Source: Candidatus Homeothermus arabinoxylanisolvens (GTDB lineage Bacteria; Bacteroidota; Bacteroidia; Bacteroidales; Muribaculaceae). Taken from it: 64,000 bases of DNA. Shown here in pieces: positions 52,234 to 60,506 of the stretch; positions within the stretch are counted from its first letter, which is position 1; every line of letters starts with the position of its first letter. The DNA is taken from the NCBI GenBank assembly GCA_001689405.1, contig LUJO01000016.1, positions 1-64,000 of the forward strand. The letters run 5' to 3'. A model generated the notes under the pieces. It did not search any database. It had not been told where the DNA came from and saw only the letters and a program-made list of their open reading frames with translations. A program made the translations under genes and the position numbers.

Positions 52234-52296
52234 TACAATAAGAAAATCGGCGTTATTGTATGAGGTATGATAACGTTATTGTATGATTTACAATAT
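52234..52296. promoter_or_regulatory. Cluster of four TTATTGTA half-sites, candidate XylR operators
   Basis: TACAATAA (52234-52241) with TTATTGTA (52253-52260) form one inverted repeat; TTATTGTA (52276-52283) with TACAATAT (52289-52296) form a second. CGTTATTGTATGA occurs twice in direct order (52251-52263, 52274-52286), 23 bp apart. The cluster is 55-120 bp upstream of the -33 element, a position more usual for activation than for simple repression. Confidence 0.5.
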
Positions 52297-52778
52297 TATT
52301 TTCGGGGTAGTAACAATACGGAGCCAATGTCGATTTTCGGATAGTAGGGGATGGCTTTTGCCGAGCGCGGGGTCACGCGCGTACCTATATAATAATATGC
52401 TTTCTGCCGGTCCCATGACGATGTGCTTATTTGCCGCGTCTCTCCCGGAGGTATCGGTGTGTCTATGGTTATGTCGCGGCTGTGCAGCATCTCGCCGCCC
52501 ATCGTGTAGTACGTTATGTGCAGTTTTATGGCGTGCAGCGGACTGCCGTGGCGGTTGGTCAGGAAAAATGTCTCGCGCGTAGAGCGCAGAGGTTTGTCAT
52601 AACCGCTTATCGAAAGGCTGTCGGGGCTTCCCGCCGTCATCAGTTCGGCCTGTCGCAAGGTGTCGGTTGTCTCTTCCGCTATGATCGGTTTAAGGTGGCG
52701 CCGGGTCGTACGTGTGCGGTTGTCGGCGTATGCCGTCACGGACAATATTATTATGAGAAGTGACAGTATTGATTTCAT
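52296..52778 (-). CDS. Secreted protein of unknown function (160 residues)
   Basis: Start chosen at the ATG at 52778, giving a signal peptide (MKSILSLLIIILSVTAYA); the longer frame to 52859 overlaps the neighbour and lacks a signal at its start. The mature part looks like one Ig-like beta-sandwich (ETFFLTNRHGSPLHAIKLHITYY, then DTPIPPGETRQISTSSWD), reminiscent of FxLYD-like secretory domains. No family recognised. It sits 16 bp after another secreted unknown, in the DUF3078 operon. Confidence 0.65.
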   Translation of the reverse strand: MKSILSLLIIILSVTAYADNRTRTTRRHLKPIIAEETTDTLRQAELMTAGSPDSLSISGYDKPLRSTRETFFLTNRHGSPLHAIKLHITYYTMGGEMLHSRDITIDTPIPPGETRQISTSSWDRQKAYYYIGTRVTPRSAKAIPYYPKIDIGSVLLLPRK

Positions 52779-52794
52779 GGTATGGATGATATGT

Positions 52795-53370
52795 TTAAAG
52801 ATAACGCGGTTCGACAGGCCCGTCTTTTGACATGGGGAATACGCGGACGCAGCCGTCAAGGTCGCGAGGCTTGTCGTTGTGGACTCTTATGCCGAGACGC
52901 GATACGTAGGGCAGGAGCCTCCATATGCTTACTTTTATGCTTGAGCCGTGTTTATGGAAGCTGAGATGCCCGTCATCGTTAAGGGTCAGTGTGAAGTTTT
53001 TGGGCTTCAGCAGGCGTTGGCCGCCGTCGGTGTCGGTGTACAGTACTGCGGAGTATACCCCGCGTTTGGCCGTCGGTTTAAGTGTGCCCATTTCCGTGCC
53101 CGGAAGAAGCGAGCGCATGGGCGATTTGAGAAGCGTCATGCTGTATGTCACGGCTTCGTCGGTCATCGGGCCGTCATGCCGGCTGCGTTCGATTACTACA
53201 GTCGCCCCGTCGCTTGGGAATTGCCATATGCCTTCTATTATATGTAGCGGCAAGGTGCGTAGACGAGCTTCCACACTGTCGCGGTCATAGTAGCCGCCGT
53301 GTATCGGACGGGCGGCATGTGCGTTGCCTATGCCAATGGCGAGAATGATGAGGATGGAGAGGATGCGCAT
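52795..53370 (-). CDS. Secreted protein of unknown function (191 residues)
   Basis: Signal peptide MRILSILIILAIGIGNAHA cleaved before ARPIHGG. The mature domain carries IEGIWQFPSDGATVVIERS, a lipocalin/calycin-like opening (GxWxx) with an even pattern of beta-strands after it (GVYSAVLYTDTDGG, KNFTLTLNDDGHLSFHK). A small beta-barrel is plausible but not shown. It lies between the DUF3078 gene (21 bp) and another secreted unknown (16 bp), so the three are probably one transcript. Confidence 0.7.
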   Translation of the reverse strand: MRILSILIILAIGIGNAHAARPIHGGYYDRDSVEARLRTLPLHIIEGIWQFPSDGATVVIERSRHDGPMTDEAVTYSMTLLKSPMRSLLPGTEMGTLKPTAKRGVYSAVLYTDTDGGQRLLKPKNFTLTLNDDGHLSFHKHGSSIKVSIWRLLPYVSRLGIRVHNDKPRDLDGCVRVFPMSKDGPVEPRYL

Positions 53371-53391
53371 GATTGGGGAGGCTGACGCCTT

Positions 53392-54795
53392 TTAGATGGT
53401 TTTGAACTGATATTGTAGGCCGAAGCTGAGTATCTCTTTCAGCTGCCATTTGTTCCAGCGGGAGTCATCTACCTTGTCGCGGCTTGAGTCGTAACGGAGG
53501 TGTACGTAGAGCTGCGTCGACAGATAGCGGTTTATCGAGAAGTTGAGGGTGTTTTCCCAGTCGCCCTGAGCATAGTCGTAGTCGGTGAAGAGGAATATGC
53601 GCGAGTTGTAGGTTATATTCCACATGATGTTCCATGTCATCTTCATCTCGGCGTTACTACCGACCTCGCTTATGGTGCGGTGGCCTTCTTTTATACCGAA
53701 ATTGGTGACATTTATCCTGCTGTTGGTCGACATCTTCATGTTGTATGACAACGGCGAGATAGACACTTCTATGCGGAAGCGCTTCGGCTTGTTTTCCTTG
53801 CTGTAGGTCATACCGAGACCAACGTTCAGCTCTCCGGGCGAGAGGAATGCCGATTTCAGGTCGCGCGAGTTGCTCTTGTAGCTGTTGAAGAACTGGGTCT
53901 TGAACATGGCGTTGGCCGAGTAGTACCAGTTGTTTATAGCTCTTACGCCAAAGGTGCCGTTGAATTGAAACAGATCCTCGCTGATGAGGTAGTTGTGTAC
54001 GGAGTCGTTGGGAGCGCTTGATATGGCGAGCTTGTATTGTGTCGTGGCTTCGGCAATAAGGTTGGGGTGAAATTTATTGTTAAGTTTCACGTTCCACCTT
54101 ACGTTGCCTATCATGTTAACGTTGTTGTTGCCGCCCTGATACCAGTTGGGACTTATGTAGGCCTGTGAGAACTGCAGACCTGCCGAGAAGTTGTGCAGCC
54201 AGTGGCGGCGTTCGATCTCAATCTGAGTGTCGGGCTCTTTGAGTTTGTTGTCAAGTGTTATTACTTCCGATATGATGATTGTCGACTGCGACGGATCGAC
54301 GGTGGCTTTGTACTGCTTTGGCGGAGCCGGCAGGGTCATGATATTGTACTTGACATACTGCGGATGGTTTATCATGTAGTGCCGCTTTATGTCGCGGAAG
54401 CGGCGGTGACGGTCGGCCTCGATGGTGAGCCAGTCGAGGGAGCTGTTTTCTGACGCGAGGATGGGCGACGGGTCGGTCACCGCTATTGTGTCGATATACT
54501 CGGCATAGTCAAACACTACCGGCATGTAAGTGATAAGCGGCAGATCCGACTCCGGTATGAGTGGTAACTCCTTTATAATCGGCATTTCGTCAATCGTGTC
54601 GGTAAGGAAGTCGGCAAAAGGATTGTATTCCTCCTCGATGATTATGACCGAGTCGGGCTCTTCCTCCGATTCTTCAATTTCCAGCAAGTCGAGCAATCGT
54701 GGATCCACCGGTTCCTGTTGCTGTGAGCTTGCAAAAGCCGGATATAATGCAAATACTAATAGAAACGGGATAAACTTGAACTTGGATAGTGACAT
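53392..54795 (-). CDS. DUF3078 outer-membrane beta-barrel protein
   Basis: 467 residues from the ATG at 54795 (MSLSKFKFIPFLLVFALYPAFA signal peptide). The longer frame from 54837 would start almost at the -7 box. An acidic N-terminal linker (about 30-60) is followed by a barrel-like C-terminal domain (about 200-467) with many alternating aromatic strands: ISPNWYQGGNNNVNMIGNV is the DUF3078 hallmark. The protein ends QYQFKTI, a plausible barrel end. Function unknown; the family is widespread in Bacteroidota outer membranes. Own promoter at 54826-54857. Confidence 0.85.
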   Translation of the reverse strand: MSLSKFKFIPFLLVFALYPAFASSQQQEPVDPRLLDLLEIEESEEEPDSVIIIEEEYNPFADFLTDTIDEMPIIKELPLIPESDLPLITYMPVVFDYAEYIDTIAVTDPSPILASENSSLDWLTIEADRHRRFRDIKRHYMINHPQYVKYNIMTLPAPPKQYKATVDPSQSTIIISEVITLDNKLKEPDTQIEIERRHWLHNFSAGLQFSQAYISPNWYQGGNNNVNMIGNVRWNVKLNNKFHPNLIAEATTQYKLAISSAPNDSVHNYLISEDLFQFNGTFGVRAINNWYYSANAMFKTQFFNSYKSNSRDLKSAFLSPGELNVGLGMTYSKENKPKRFRIEVSISPLSYNMKMSTNSRINVTNFGIKEGHRTISEVGSNAEMKMTWNIMWNITYNSRIFLFTDYDYAQGDWENTLNFSINRYLSTQLYVHLRYDSSRDKVDDSRWNKWQLKEILSFGLQYQFKTI

Positions 54796-54825
54796 ATTGC
54801 TCCGATTAATGAAATTAGTGTTACG

Positions 54826-54857
54826 CAAAGTTAACAATAATAACCGCTTTATGCAAA
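54826..54857 (-). promoter_or_regulatory. DUF3078 promoter, TTTG-N20-TAACTTTG
   Basis: Minus strand TTTG (54857-54854) and TAACTTTG (54833-54826), 20 nt apart, both exact. Leader about 25 nt. It separates this operon from the DUF4062 gene upstream. Confidence 0.8.
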
Positions 54858-54917
54858 AAATGCAATAGAAATGTCCTAACTTTAATTCGTAGTGTCGCGA
54901 TCCGTGATATACTCCTG

Positions 54918-57731
54918 TTATCCAAACTTAAGACCCGGTATAGAATGCTTTAATTCGACCAATAAGTTATCATAGACTTTATTGTCTTCCAACAATGACT
55001 GATTTACTCTTTTGTCAATTCCGTCAGAGTCTGCTATGCTGATTGTTCGTAAATAATCTCGTATTCTATAGGTGTTTTGCATAGCGGATCCGTTAGGATC
55101 GTCGGGCAGTTCGCCATGTATCTTGTAATGAGTGTATGTGGCAAGCGTATATGCGCGTCCGTACTGATATGATCTCATTCCGAAGCATAATCTCGCTGCA
55201 ATCTGGCACCAGTAGATGTCTTTATAAAGTGCTTTCCAATCCGATTTGCGCCATGATCTAACAGCTTTGGCCCACATAAATTTGTAAACGAGTTGATTGT
55301 CTATGCCCAGATTTGCGATATAATTGGCAATATCGTTACTCATTTCTATTGCTTCGTTGATGCAGTCAGAGTCACCGTATTGGCTAAGTATGCCGATGTA
55401 TTCACACAGTAGTGCCATGTGGACTGATTTCATCTCATCAGTGGATACGGTTTCTGCTTCTGCTAAATCAAGGTATTTTCGGAATGTTGATATCGCCTTG
55501 CTGAGCTCTTGACGAAGAGTGTAGGCTTTAATCATCAGCAGGTAGGCGCGCATAGCGGTGAGTGGCGAATATTTATTGCTCTTTCGGGAAAAGAGTCCTA
55601 TAAGTCCATGTCTTGCCGGTAGTACTCCCGATTGTTCCAAAAGGCCTATGGCTGATTTTGCCTTGCCTTCTTCGAGAAGAGCCTCAGCATTAAGAAGTAC
55701 GGCATCATCAGGTGATATGTTTCCAACGGTTTTTGCTGCAAGACGTAAAAAATAGGCGGCCTTATCGCATCGATTGTTACTTATATTGACAATAGCCTGT
55801 TTTTTGCAATACTTTTCTGCCTCTGCATGGGGAAGTTTGTAATAGCTTTTGCCGAAAGATTCTTCGGGTTGTCCATTGAACTGAAATTTCAATATCTTTG
55901 CTAAAAGCCAGAGGTTATCTAATTGGTTATTGCTAATTTGCAGTACGATATCAGGAGAGGTAGCGCATTTGTATATTATCTCTTTTACGCGCGCCGGCGA
56001 ATCCATGTCATCGAATGGCAGATGCCATATATTATACAATGTGGCTACGACTGTATCGGCATTTCTTATTAACATATCGCGGTCATTAAGAATGGCACAA
56101 ACCATTTTTAATCCAAGCGCGGCTCTGATATTGGTACTCCAGTACATGTCCATCTGATGATACCACTGGCTGTTTATAAACTGCAGGCGTCGGGAGTTAC
56201 CCTTGCAGAACTGCAGGACATAGGGTTTTATCACAGCCCATTTGGACTGCGGTATGTCGAAGATGCCGAGCAGGTCTTGCTCCGATAGCCCGCAGGGAGC
56301 CAGTGACAGGGCCGAGGTGACTTGGAAATACTCTTTTCGCAGGTTTACCGACGAGAAGAGCCTGTCGCCTTTGCGTATAAGGTCATAGAATAAAAAATCT
56401 TGTTCGTTTTTGGCAATTCCCTTTATAAAATCGTCAAGCCCTTCCATTAGCCCGTAATTTACTACTGCATTGAGACTCATTTTCAATGCGGTAGGGTAAT
56501 TGCCGCTTTTGCCGTTGGCAAGTGCGTCAATCTGTTCCGAGGTAAGACGTTTGCTGTATTTTCGGGTATAGTTGTCGATAAACTGCCGGCGCAGTTTGAC
56601 CGGTAATGGATTAAAGTTGATATTGGGTCCTTTGAGATTAAATGTAAGTGAAAGAGCAAGTGGTGATTGATTGGCGGCTGCGATTACTATATGGGTGTCG
56701 GCTCCTGCAGAGTCAATCCAATGTATCATACGTGTCACCTCATCTTCGGTCAACATTGAGCAGTTGTCAATAGCTACCATGTTCCATTCGTCGGCGGGCA
56801 ACCGACATTGATTAAACGACATGAACTCGAGGAAGTCATCCATCGGGGCGAGTGACGGATTTGCACACTCGAAGTCGTAGTATAATATCTTGTTGTCGCT
56901 GTAGACTTTGCGCAGGTCGGCCGTGCAGTAGGCGAGTGCCCATGAAGTGCCTGACCCGGACGGTCCCTGTAGCAGAAGGACTCGCTTCCCTTCCTTTATC
57001 CATCGGTCAAAGAAGCCCCGTGTGTTTGACAGGTCAAAAAGTGTCTGTGACTTGGTGGCGAGAGCATATTCATGTCGGGAGATGACAGCTGTCTCACGGT
57101 CGTTGTCGGAGGACGGATATTCCGCCTCAATCATGGCTATTAATTCGTCATATAATGTTGCGCCGAGTTCATCGGGCTTGGAGTAGTCATGTACAGGATA
57201 TTTTGTCTGACCTTTTATCTTGGTCTTGAGCGACTTCAGCCGTTGTGATGCGTCGGAGCCTTCAGCCTCTTTGAACTCTTTGGGTATATCGTCGTCGGGA
57301 CGCTTTATGAAGAAGCATGCATGAGGCATGTTCATGTCGCGGAGCACACCGTACTCAAGCTCCATCTCGGTAATGCTTGCTCTTTGATTGATTTTGTCGG
57401 TAAGCCATTGGCGCTGGCTTTCTACAGCAGGGCGCAAAGCGTCAAGTTCGCCGAGCGATGGCGTCCAACCGTAACGCTCTCCGAGTATTCCTATGAAAAA
57501 CGGTCGGGAATTGTCGATTTCCTCCATGCATGTGGTCAACACGAGACCGTTGCGGCTGTCCTCTTCGGGGATACCCCAGCGCAGGTCGATATGCGTGAAG
57601 TCGAGGTATCGTCGGGAGCAGTATTCTTTTATGCGGGGAAAAACAAAGGAGTTGAGGTAATCGCGTTCGGCATTCATGTCGCGGAACGTAGAGGATATGA
57701 ATACTCTGACTGACGGGGTTCGGGTAGTCAT
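54918..57731 (-). CDS. DUF4062 + STAND-like NTPase + helical-repeat protein, degenerate P-loop
   Basis: 937 residues. Residues about 7-130 are DUF4062: VRVFISSTFRDMNAERDYL, DLRWGIPEE, RPFFIGILGERYGWTP, the same opening as in animal TEP1/NPHP3-type NTPases. A nucleoside-triphosphatase-like core follows (about 225-470): Walker A position reads G256-PSGS-G261-T262-S263, with Thr in place of the invariant Lys; Walker B position is MVAIDN (D322, then N323); IVIAAANQ (348-355) fits sensor 1. About 580-937 is an alpha-solenoid (YLLMIKAYTLRQELSKAIST) that could sense a ligand. STAND proteins are signal switches, many of them in defence, but a dead P-loop suggests a scaffold or pseudo-enzyme. It lies 56 bp after menG on the same strand. 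Its 3' half is more AT-rich than its neighbours. Confidence 0.85.
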   Translation of the reverse strand: MTTRTPSVRVFISSTFRDMNAERDYLNSFVFPRIKEYCSRRYLDFTHIDLRWGIPEEDSRNGLVLTTCMEEIDNSRPFFIGILGERYGWTPSLGELDALRPAVESQRQWLTDKINQRASITEMELEYGVLRDMNMPHACFFIKRPDDDIPKEFKEAEGSDASQRLKSLKTKIKGQTKYPVHDYSKPDELGATLYDELIAMIEAEYPSSDNDRETAVISRHEYALATKSQTLFDLSNTRGFFDRWIKEGKRVLLLQGPSGSGTSWALAYCTADLRKVYSDNKILYYDFECANPSLAPMDDFLEFMSFNQCRLPADEWNMVAIDNCSMLTEDEVTRMIHWIDSAGADTHIVIAAANQSPLALSLTFNLKGPNINFNPLPVKLRRQFIDNYTRKYSKRLTSEQIDALANGKSGNYPTALKMSLNAVVNYGLMEGLDDFIKGIAKNEQDFLFYDLIRKGDRLFSSVNLRKEYFQVTSALSLAPCGLSEQDLLGIFDIPQSKWAVIKPYVLQFCKGNSRRLQFINSQWYHQMDMYWSTNIRAALGLKMVCAILNDRDMLIRNADTVVATLYNIWHLPFDDMDSPARVKEIIYKCATSPDIVLQISNNQLDNLWLLAKILKFQFNGQPEESFGKSYYKLPHAEAEKYCKKQAIVNISNNRCDKAAYFLRLAAKTVGNISPDDAVLLNAEALLEEGKAKSAIGLLEQSGVLPARHGLIGLFSRKSNKYSPLTAMRAYLLMIKAYTLRQELSKAISTFRKYLDLAEAETVSTDEMKSVHMALLCEYIGILSQYGDSDCINEAIEMSNDIANYIANLGIDNQLVYKFMWAKAVRSWRKSDWKALYKDIYWCQIAARLCFGMRSYQYGRAYTLATYTHYKIHGELPDDPNGSAMQNTYRIRDYLRTISIADSDGIDKRVNQSLLEDNKVYDNLLVELKHSIPGLKFG

Positions 57732-57787
57732 GGGGGAGGAATGATAATGAGGTTGTAAATAAGTCAGGCGTTGTCAGGGCTGAAGCG

Positions 57788-58525
57788 TTATTTCACGGCG
57801 GTGTAGATGGTGCAGGTGCCGAAAGTCAAGCGGCAGAAGCGGCAGTCGGTGAAGCCGGCATCGCGCATGAGCCGTAGCATGTCATTGCCTTGCGGTACGG
57901 CGGCTATGCTTTCGGGCAGGTAGCTGTAGGCCCGCACATCGTGCGACACAAGACGTCCGACGGCGGGGATTATGTGGTTGGTGTAGAAGTTGTAAAAGGG
58001 TTTTACGAGGGGAGAGACGGGAGTGGACAGTTCTATGACGCAAAGCATGCCGCCGCGTGAAAGCACGCGGTACATCTCGCGGTAGCCGCGGTCGAGGTGT
58101 TCGAAGTTGCGTACTCCGTATGCCACGGTTATGCAGTCAAATACTTCCTGTGCGAAAGGCAGGTCGAGGCAGTCGCCGGTCATGAAACGTATGTGCGCTT
58201 CCGCGCCCGCGTTTTCAGCTTTTTTTCGGGCTATGCCTATCATGCCCTCACTCAGGTCGATGCCGGTTATTCTGTCGGGGTGAAGCCGACGGTGCATGAG
58301 CAGGGCGAGGTCGCCGGTGCCGGTGGCCACATCGAGTATGTGTTGCGGCGCCCGGCGGCGCAGCATGTTGACTGCGCGCCGCCGCCACAATTTGTCAATG
58401 CCGAAAGTCATCATACGGTTCATGAAGTCGTAGGCCGGGGCGATAGAGTCAAACATCTCTCTAACCTGCTCGGTCTTGCAACGGTCATCGCCGTAGGGGT
58501 TGATTTTTTCGGCTTTTACTTCCAT
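57788..58525 (-). CDS. ubiE: Demethylmenaquinone methyltransferase
   Basis: 245 residues (E. coli UbiE 251); methylates demethylmenaquinone with SAM in the last step of menaquinone synthesis (also called menG). Motif I ILDVATGTGDLAL, FDSIAPAYDFMNRMMTFGID at the start, DCITVAYGVRNFEHLDRGYREM and PESIAAVPQG near the end are UbiE-family blocks. It lies 14 bp after purC. Bacteroidales use menaquinone, so the MenG role is likelier than ubiquinone. Confidence 0.95.
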   Translation of the reverse strand: MEVKAEKINPYGDDRCKTEQVREMFDSIAPAYDFMNRMMTFGIDKLWRRRAVNMLRRRAPQHILDVATGTGDLALLMHRRLHPDRITGIDLSEGMIGIARKKAENAGAEAHIRFMTGDCLDLPFAQEVFDCITVAYGVRNFEHLDRGYREMYRVLSRGGMLCVIELSTPVSPLVKPFYNFYTNHIIPAVGRLVSHDVRAYSYLPESIAAVPQGNDMLRLMRDAGFTDCRFCRLTFGTCTIYTAVK

Positions 58526-58539
58526 TGGTTACTGTCGTG

Positions 58540-59490
58540 TTATTTGCGTGAAGCGAGGTAGTTCTCCACATTCTTTCTGATGCGCTCGGCAAGGTCGGTC
58601 TCGTCGGTCTTTACAAACGGCTCGCCGGTTATGTGCTCGTACAGTTCGATGTAGCGTTCGCTCACGGAGTCGCAGTAGGCATCGGTCATTTCGGGAACCT
58701 GCTGTCCGGGCTTGCCCATGAAGCCGTGTTCGATAAGCCACTGACGTACAAATTCCTTGGAGAGCTGGCGCTGCGGTTCGCCTTTGGCAAAACGCTCCTC
58801 GTAACCGTCGGCATAGAAGTAGCGTGATGAGTCGGGAGTGTGTATCTCGTCGATGAGGTATACTTTGCCGTCGCGTTTGCCGAATTCATACTTTGTGTCG
58901 ACAAGTATGAGCCCCTTTTCAGCCGCTATCTCGGTTCCGCGCTTAAACAGTGCGCGTGTATAGCGCTCCATCGTCTCGTAGTCTTCTTTGCTGACTATGC
59001 CCTGTGCTATTATTTCTTCGCGCGATATGTTCTCGTCATGTCCGGCCTCGGCTTTGGTGGTCGGGGTTATGATGGGCTCGGGGAAGCGTTCGTTTTCTTT
59101 CATGCCGTCGGGCAGTTTCACTCCGCACAATTCGCGCATGCCGGCGCTGTATTCACGCCACGCGCTGCCGGTCAGGTAGCCGCGGATAATCATCTCAACA
59201 CGGAAACCCTCGCATTTCAGTCCCACGGTGACCATGGGGTCGGGAGTGGCGAGTTTCCAGTTGGGTACTATATCGGCGGTAGCGTCGAGAAATTTTGCCG
59301 CGATCTGGTTGAGCACCTGTCCCTTGTAGGGGATGCCTTTGGGAAGTATCACGTCAAATGCCGATATACGGTCGGTTGCCACCATTACCATGAGGTCGTT
59401 GTCGATGTCGTAGACATCACGTACTTTGCCGTGGTATACACTGTCCTGCCCCGGAAAGTTGAAATCGGTCTGAGTTAGAGTCTTGGCCAT
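58540..59490 (-). CDS. purC: SAICAR synthase (phosphoribosylaminoimidazole-succinocarboxamide synthase)
   Basis: 316 residues; ligates aspartate to CAIR in purine synthesis. Blocks: YHGKVRDVYDIDNDLMVMVATDRISAFD, VEMIIRGYLTGSAWREY, ILVDTKYEFGKRDGKVYLIDEIHTPDSSRYF and KEFVRQWL. It is the longer type (about 300 residues) usual in Bacteroidota and eukaryotes, compared with 237 in E. coli. It lies 20 bp after phoH. Confidence 0.97.
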   Translation of the reverse strand: MAKTLTQTDFNFPGQDSVYHGKVRDVYDIDNDLMVMVATDRISAFDVILPKGIPYKGQVLNQIAAKFLDATADIVPNWKLATPDPMVTVGLKCEGFRVEMIIRGYLTGSAWREYSAGMRELCGVKLPDGMKENERFPEPIITPTTKAEAGHDENISREEIIAQGIVSKEDYETMERYTRALFKRGTEIAAEKGLILVDTKYEFGKRDGKVYLIDEIHTPDSSRYFYADGYEERFAKGEPQRQLSKEFVRQWLIEHGFMGKPGQQVPEMTDAYCDSVSERYIELYEHITGEPFVKTDETDLAERIRKNVENYLASRK

Positions 59491-59510
59491 TGCGATATAT
59501 TTGATTTGAA

Positions 59511-60494
59511 TTATTGGTTTCCGTTATCGTGCCGTTCGCCGGCACCCTCTTCTTTCTTCATGTCATCCCACTTCTGGTAGGCTTCGACTATACGCTGTAC
59601 GAGCTGATGGCGCACTATGTCTTTTTTGCCGAACTCCACCATGCCTATGCCGGGCACCCCTTTCAGTACCTTAAGCGCCTGTACAAGACCGGAACTTACC
59701 GTACGCGGCAGGTCAATCTGTGTGATGTCGCCGGTTATTATCATTTTGGCGTTCATGCCCAGTCGGGTAAGAAACATCTTTATCTGGTGGGTGGTGGTGT
59801 TCTGTGCTTCGTCGAGCACTATCACGGCGTCGTTAAGGGTGCGTCCGCGCATAAAGGCGAGCGGAGCTATCTGTATGACATTGCTTTCAAGATACTCCTT
59901 TAACTTCGCGGCGGGTATCATGTCCTCAAGTGCATCGTACAGGGGCTGAAGATAGGGGTCTATCTTGTCTTTCATATCGCCGGGAAGAAAGCCGAGCTTC
60001 TCGCCGGCCTCTACAGCGGGACGCGAGAGTATTATCTTGCGCACTTCGCGGTTTTTAAGCGCACGTACGGCCAGCGCTATGGCTACGTATGTCTTGCCTG
60101 TGCCTGCGGGCCCGAGGGCAAATGTAAGGTCGTTGTTTATGACGGAGTTTACGAGCAGCTGCTGGTTGGCGGAGCGTGCCGATATTGGCTTGCCGTTGAT
60201 GCCGAATATTATGACATTGTCGGTCTTTACCTCTTTTGCACCGGTGCCTTTGACTATGTCAAGTATTACATCCTCGGTAAGTTTATTGTATTGTGCACAA
60301 TAGGCTTCGAGTTCCTTTATCTTCTTTTCAAAGTTTGCGGTCTCTTCCGGATCGCCGATCACTTTTATTATCTGGCCCCGTGCAGCCATGCGCAGCTTTG
60401 GGAAAAGATTCCTTATCAGTTGCATGTTGCAGTTGTTTATGCCGTAGAAGCTGACCGGGTCGACGTTGTCTATTATTATGATGCGTTCTATCAT
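59511..60494 (-). CDS. phoH: PhoH-family ATPase
   Basis: 327 residues. An N-terminal region of about 100 residues (possible KH-like fold), then the PhoH ATPase: Walker A FALGPAGTGKTYVAIA, PAVEAGEKLGFLPGDMKDKIDPYLQPLYDAL, Walker B AVIVLDEAQNTT and MIITGDITQIDLP. The cytosolic role is uncertain; relatives act in RNA metabolism and phosphate stress. It lies 12 bp after lptD and 20 bp before purC. Confidence 0.94.
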   Translation of the reverse strand: MIERIIIIDNVDPVSFYGINNCNMQLIRNLFPKLRMAARGQIIKVIGDPEETANFEKKIKELEAYCAQYNKLTEDVILDIVKGTGAKEVKTDNVIIFGINGKPISARSANQQLLVNSVINNDLTFALGPAGTGKTYVAIALAVRALKNREVRKIILSRPAVEAGEKLGFLPGDMKDKIDPYLQPLYDALEDMIPAAKLKEYLESNVIQIAPLAFMRGRTLNDAVIVLDEAQNTTTHQIKMFLTRLGMNAKMIITGDITQIDLPRTVSSGLVQALKVLKGVPGIGMVEFGKKDIVRHQLVQRIVEAYQKWDDMKKEEGAGERHDNGNQ

Positions 60495-60506
60495 GTTGCT
60501 TGTTGA

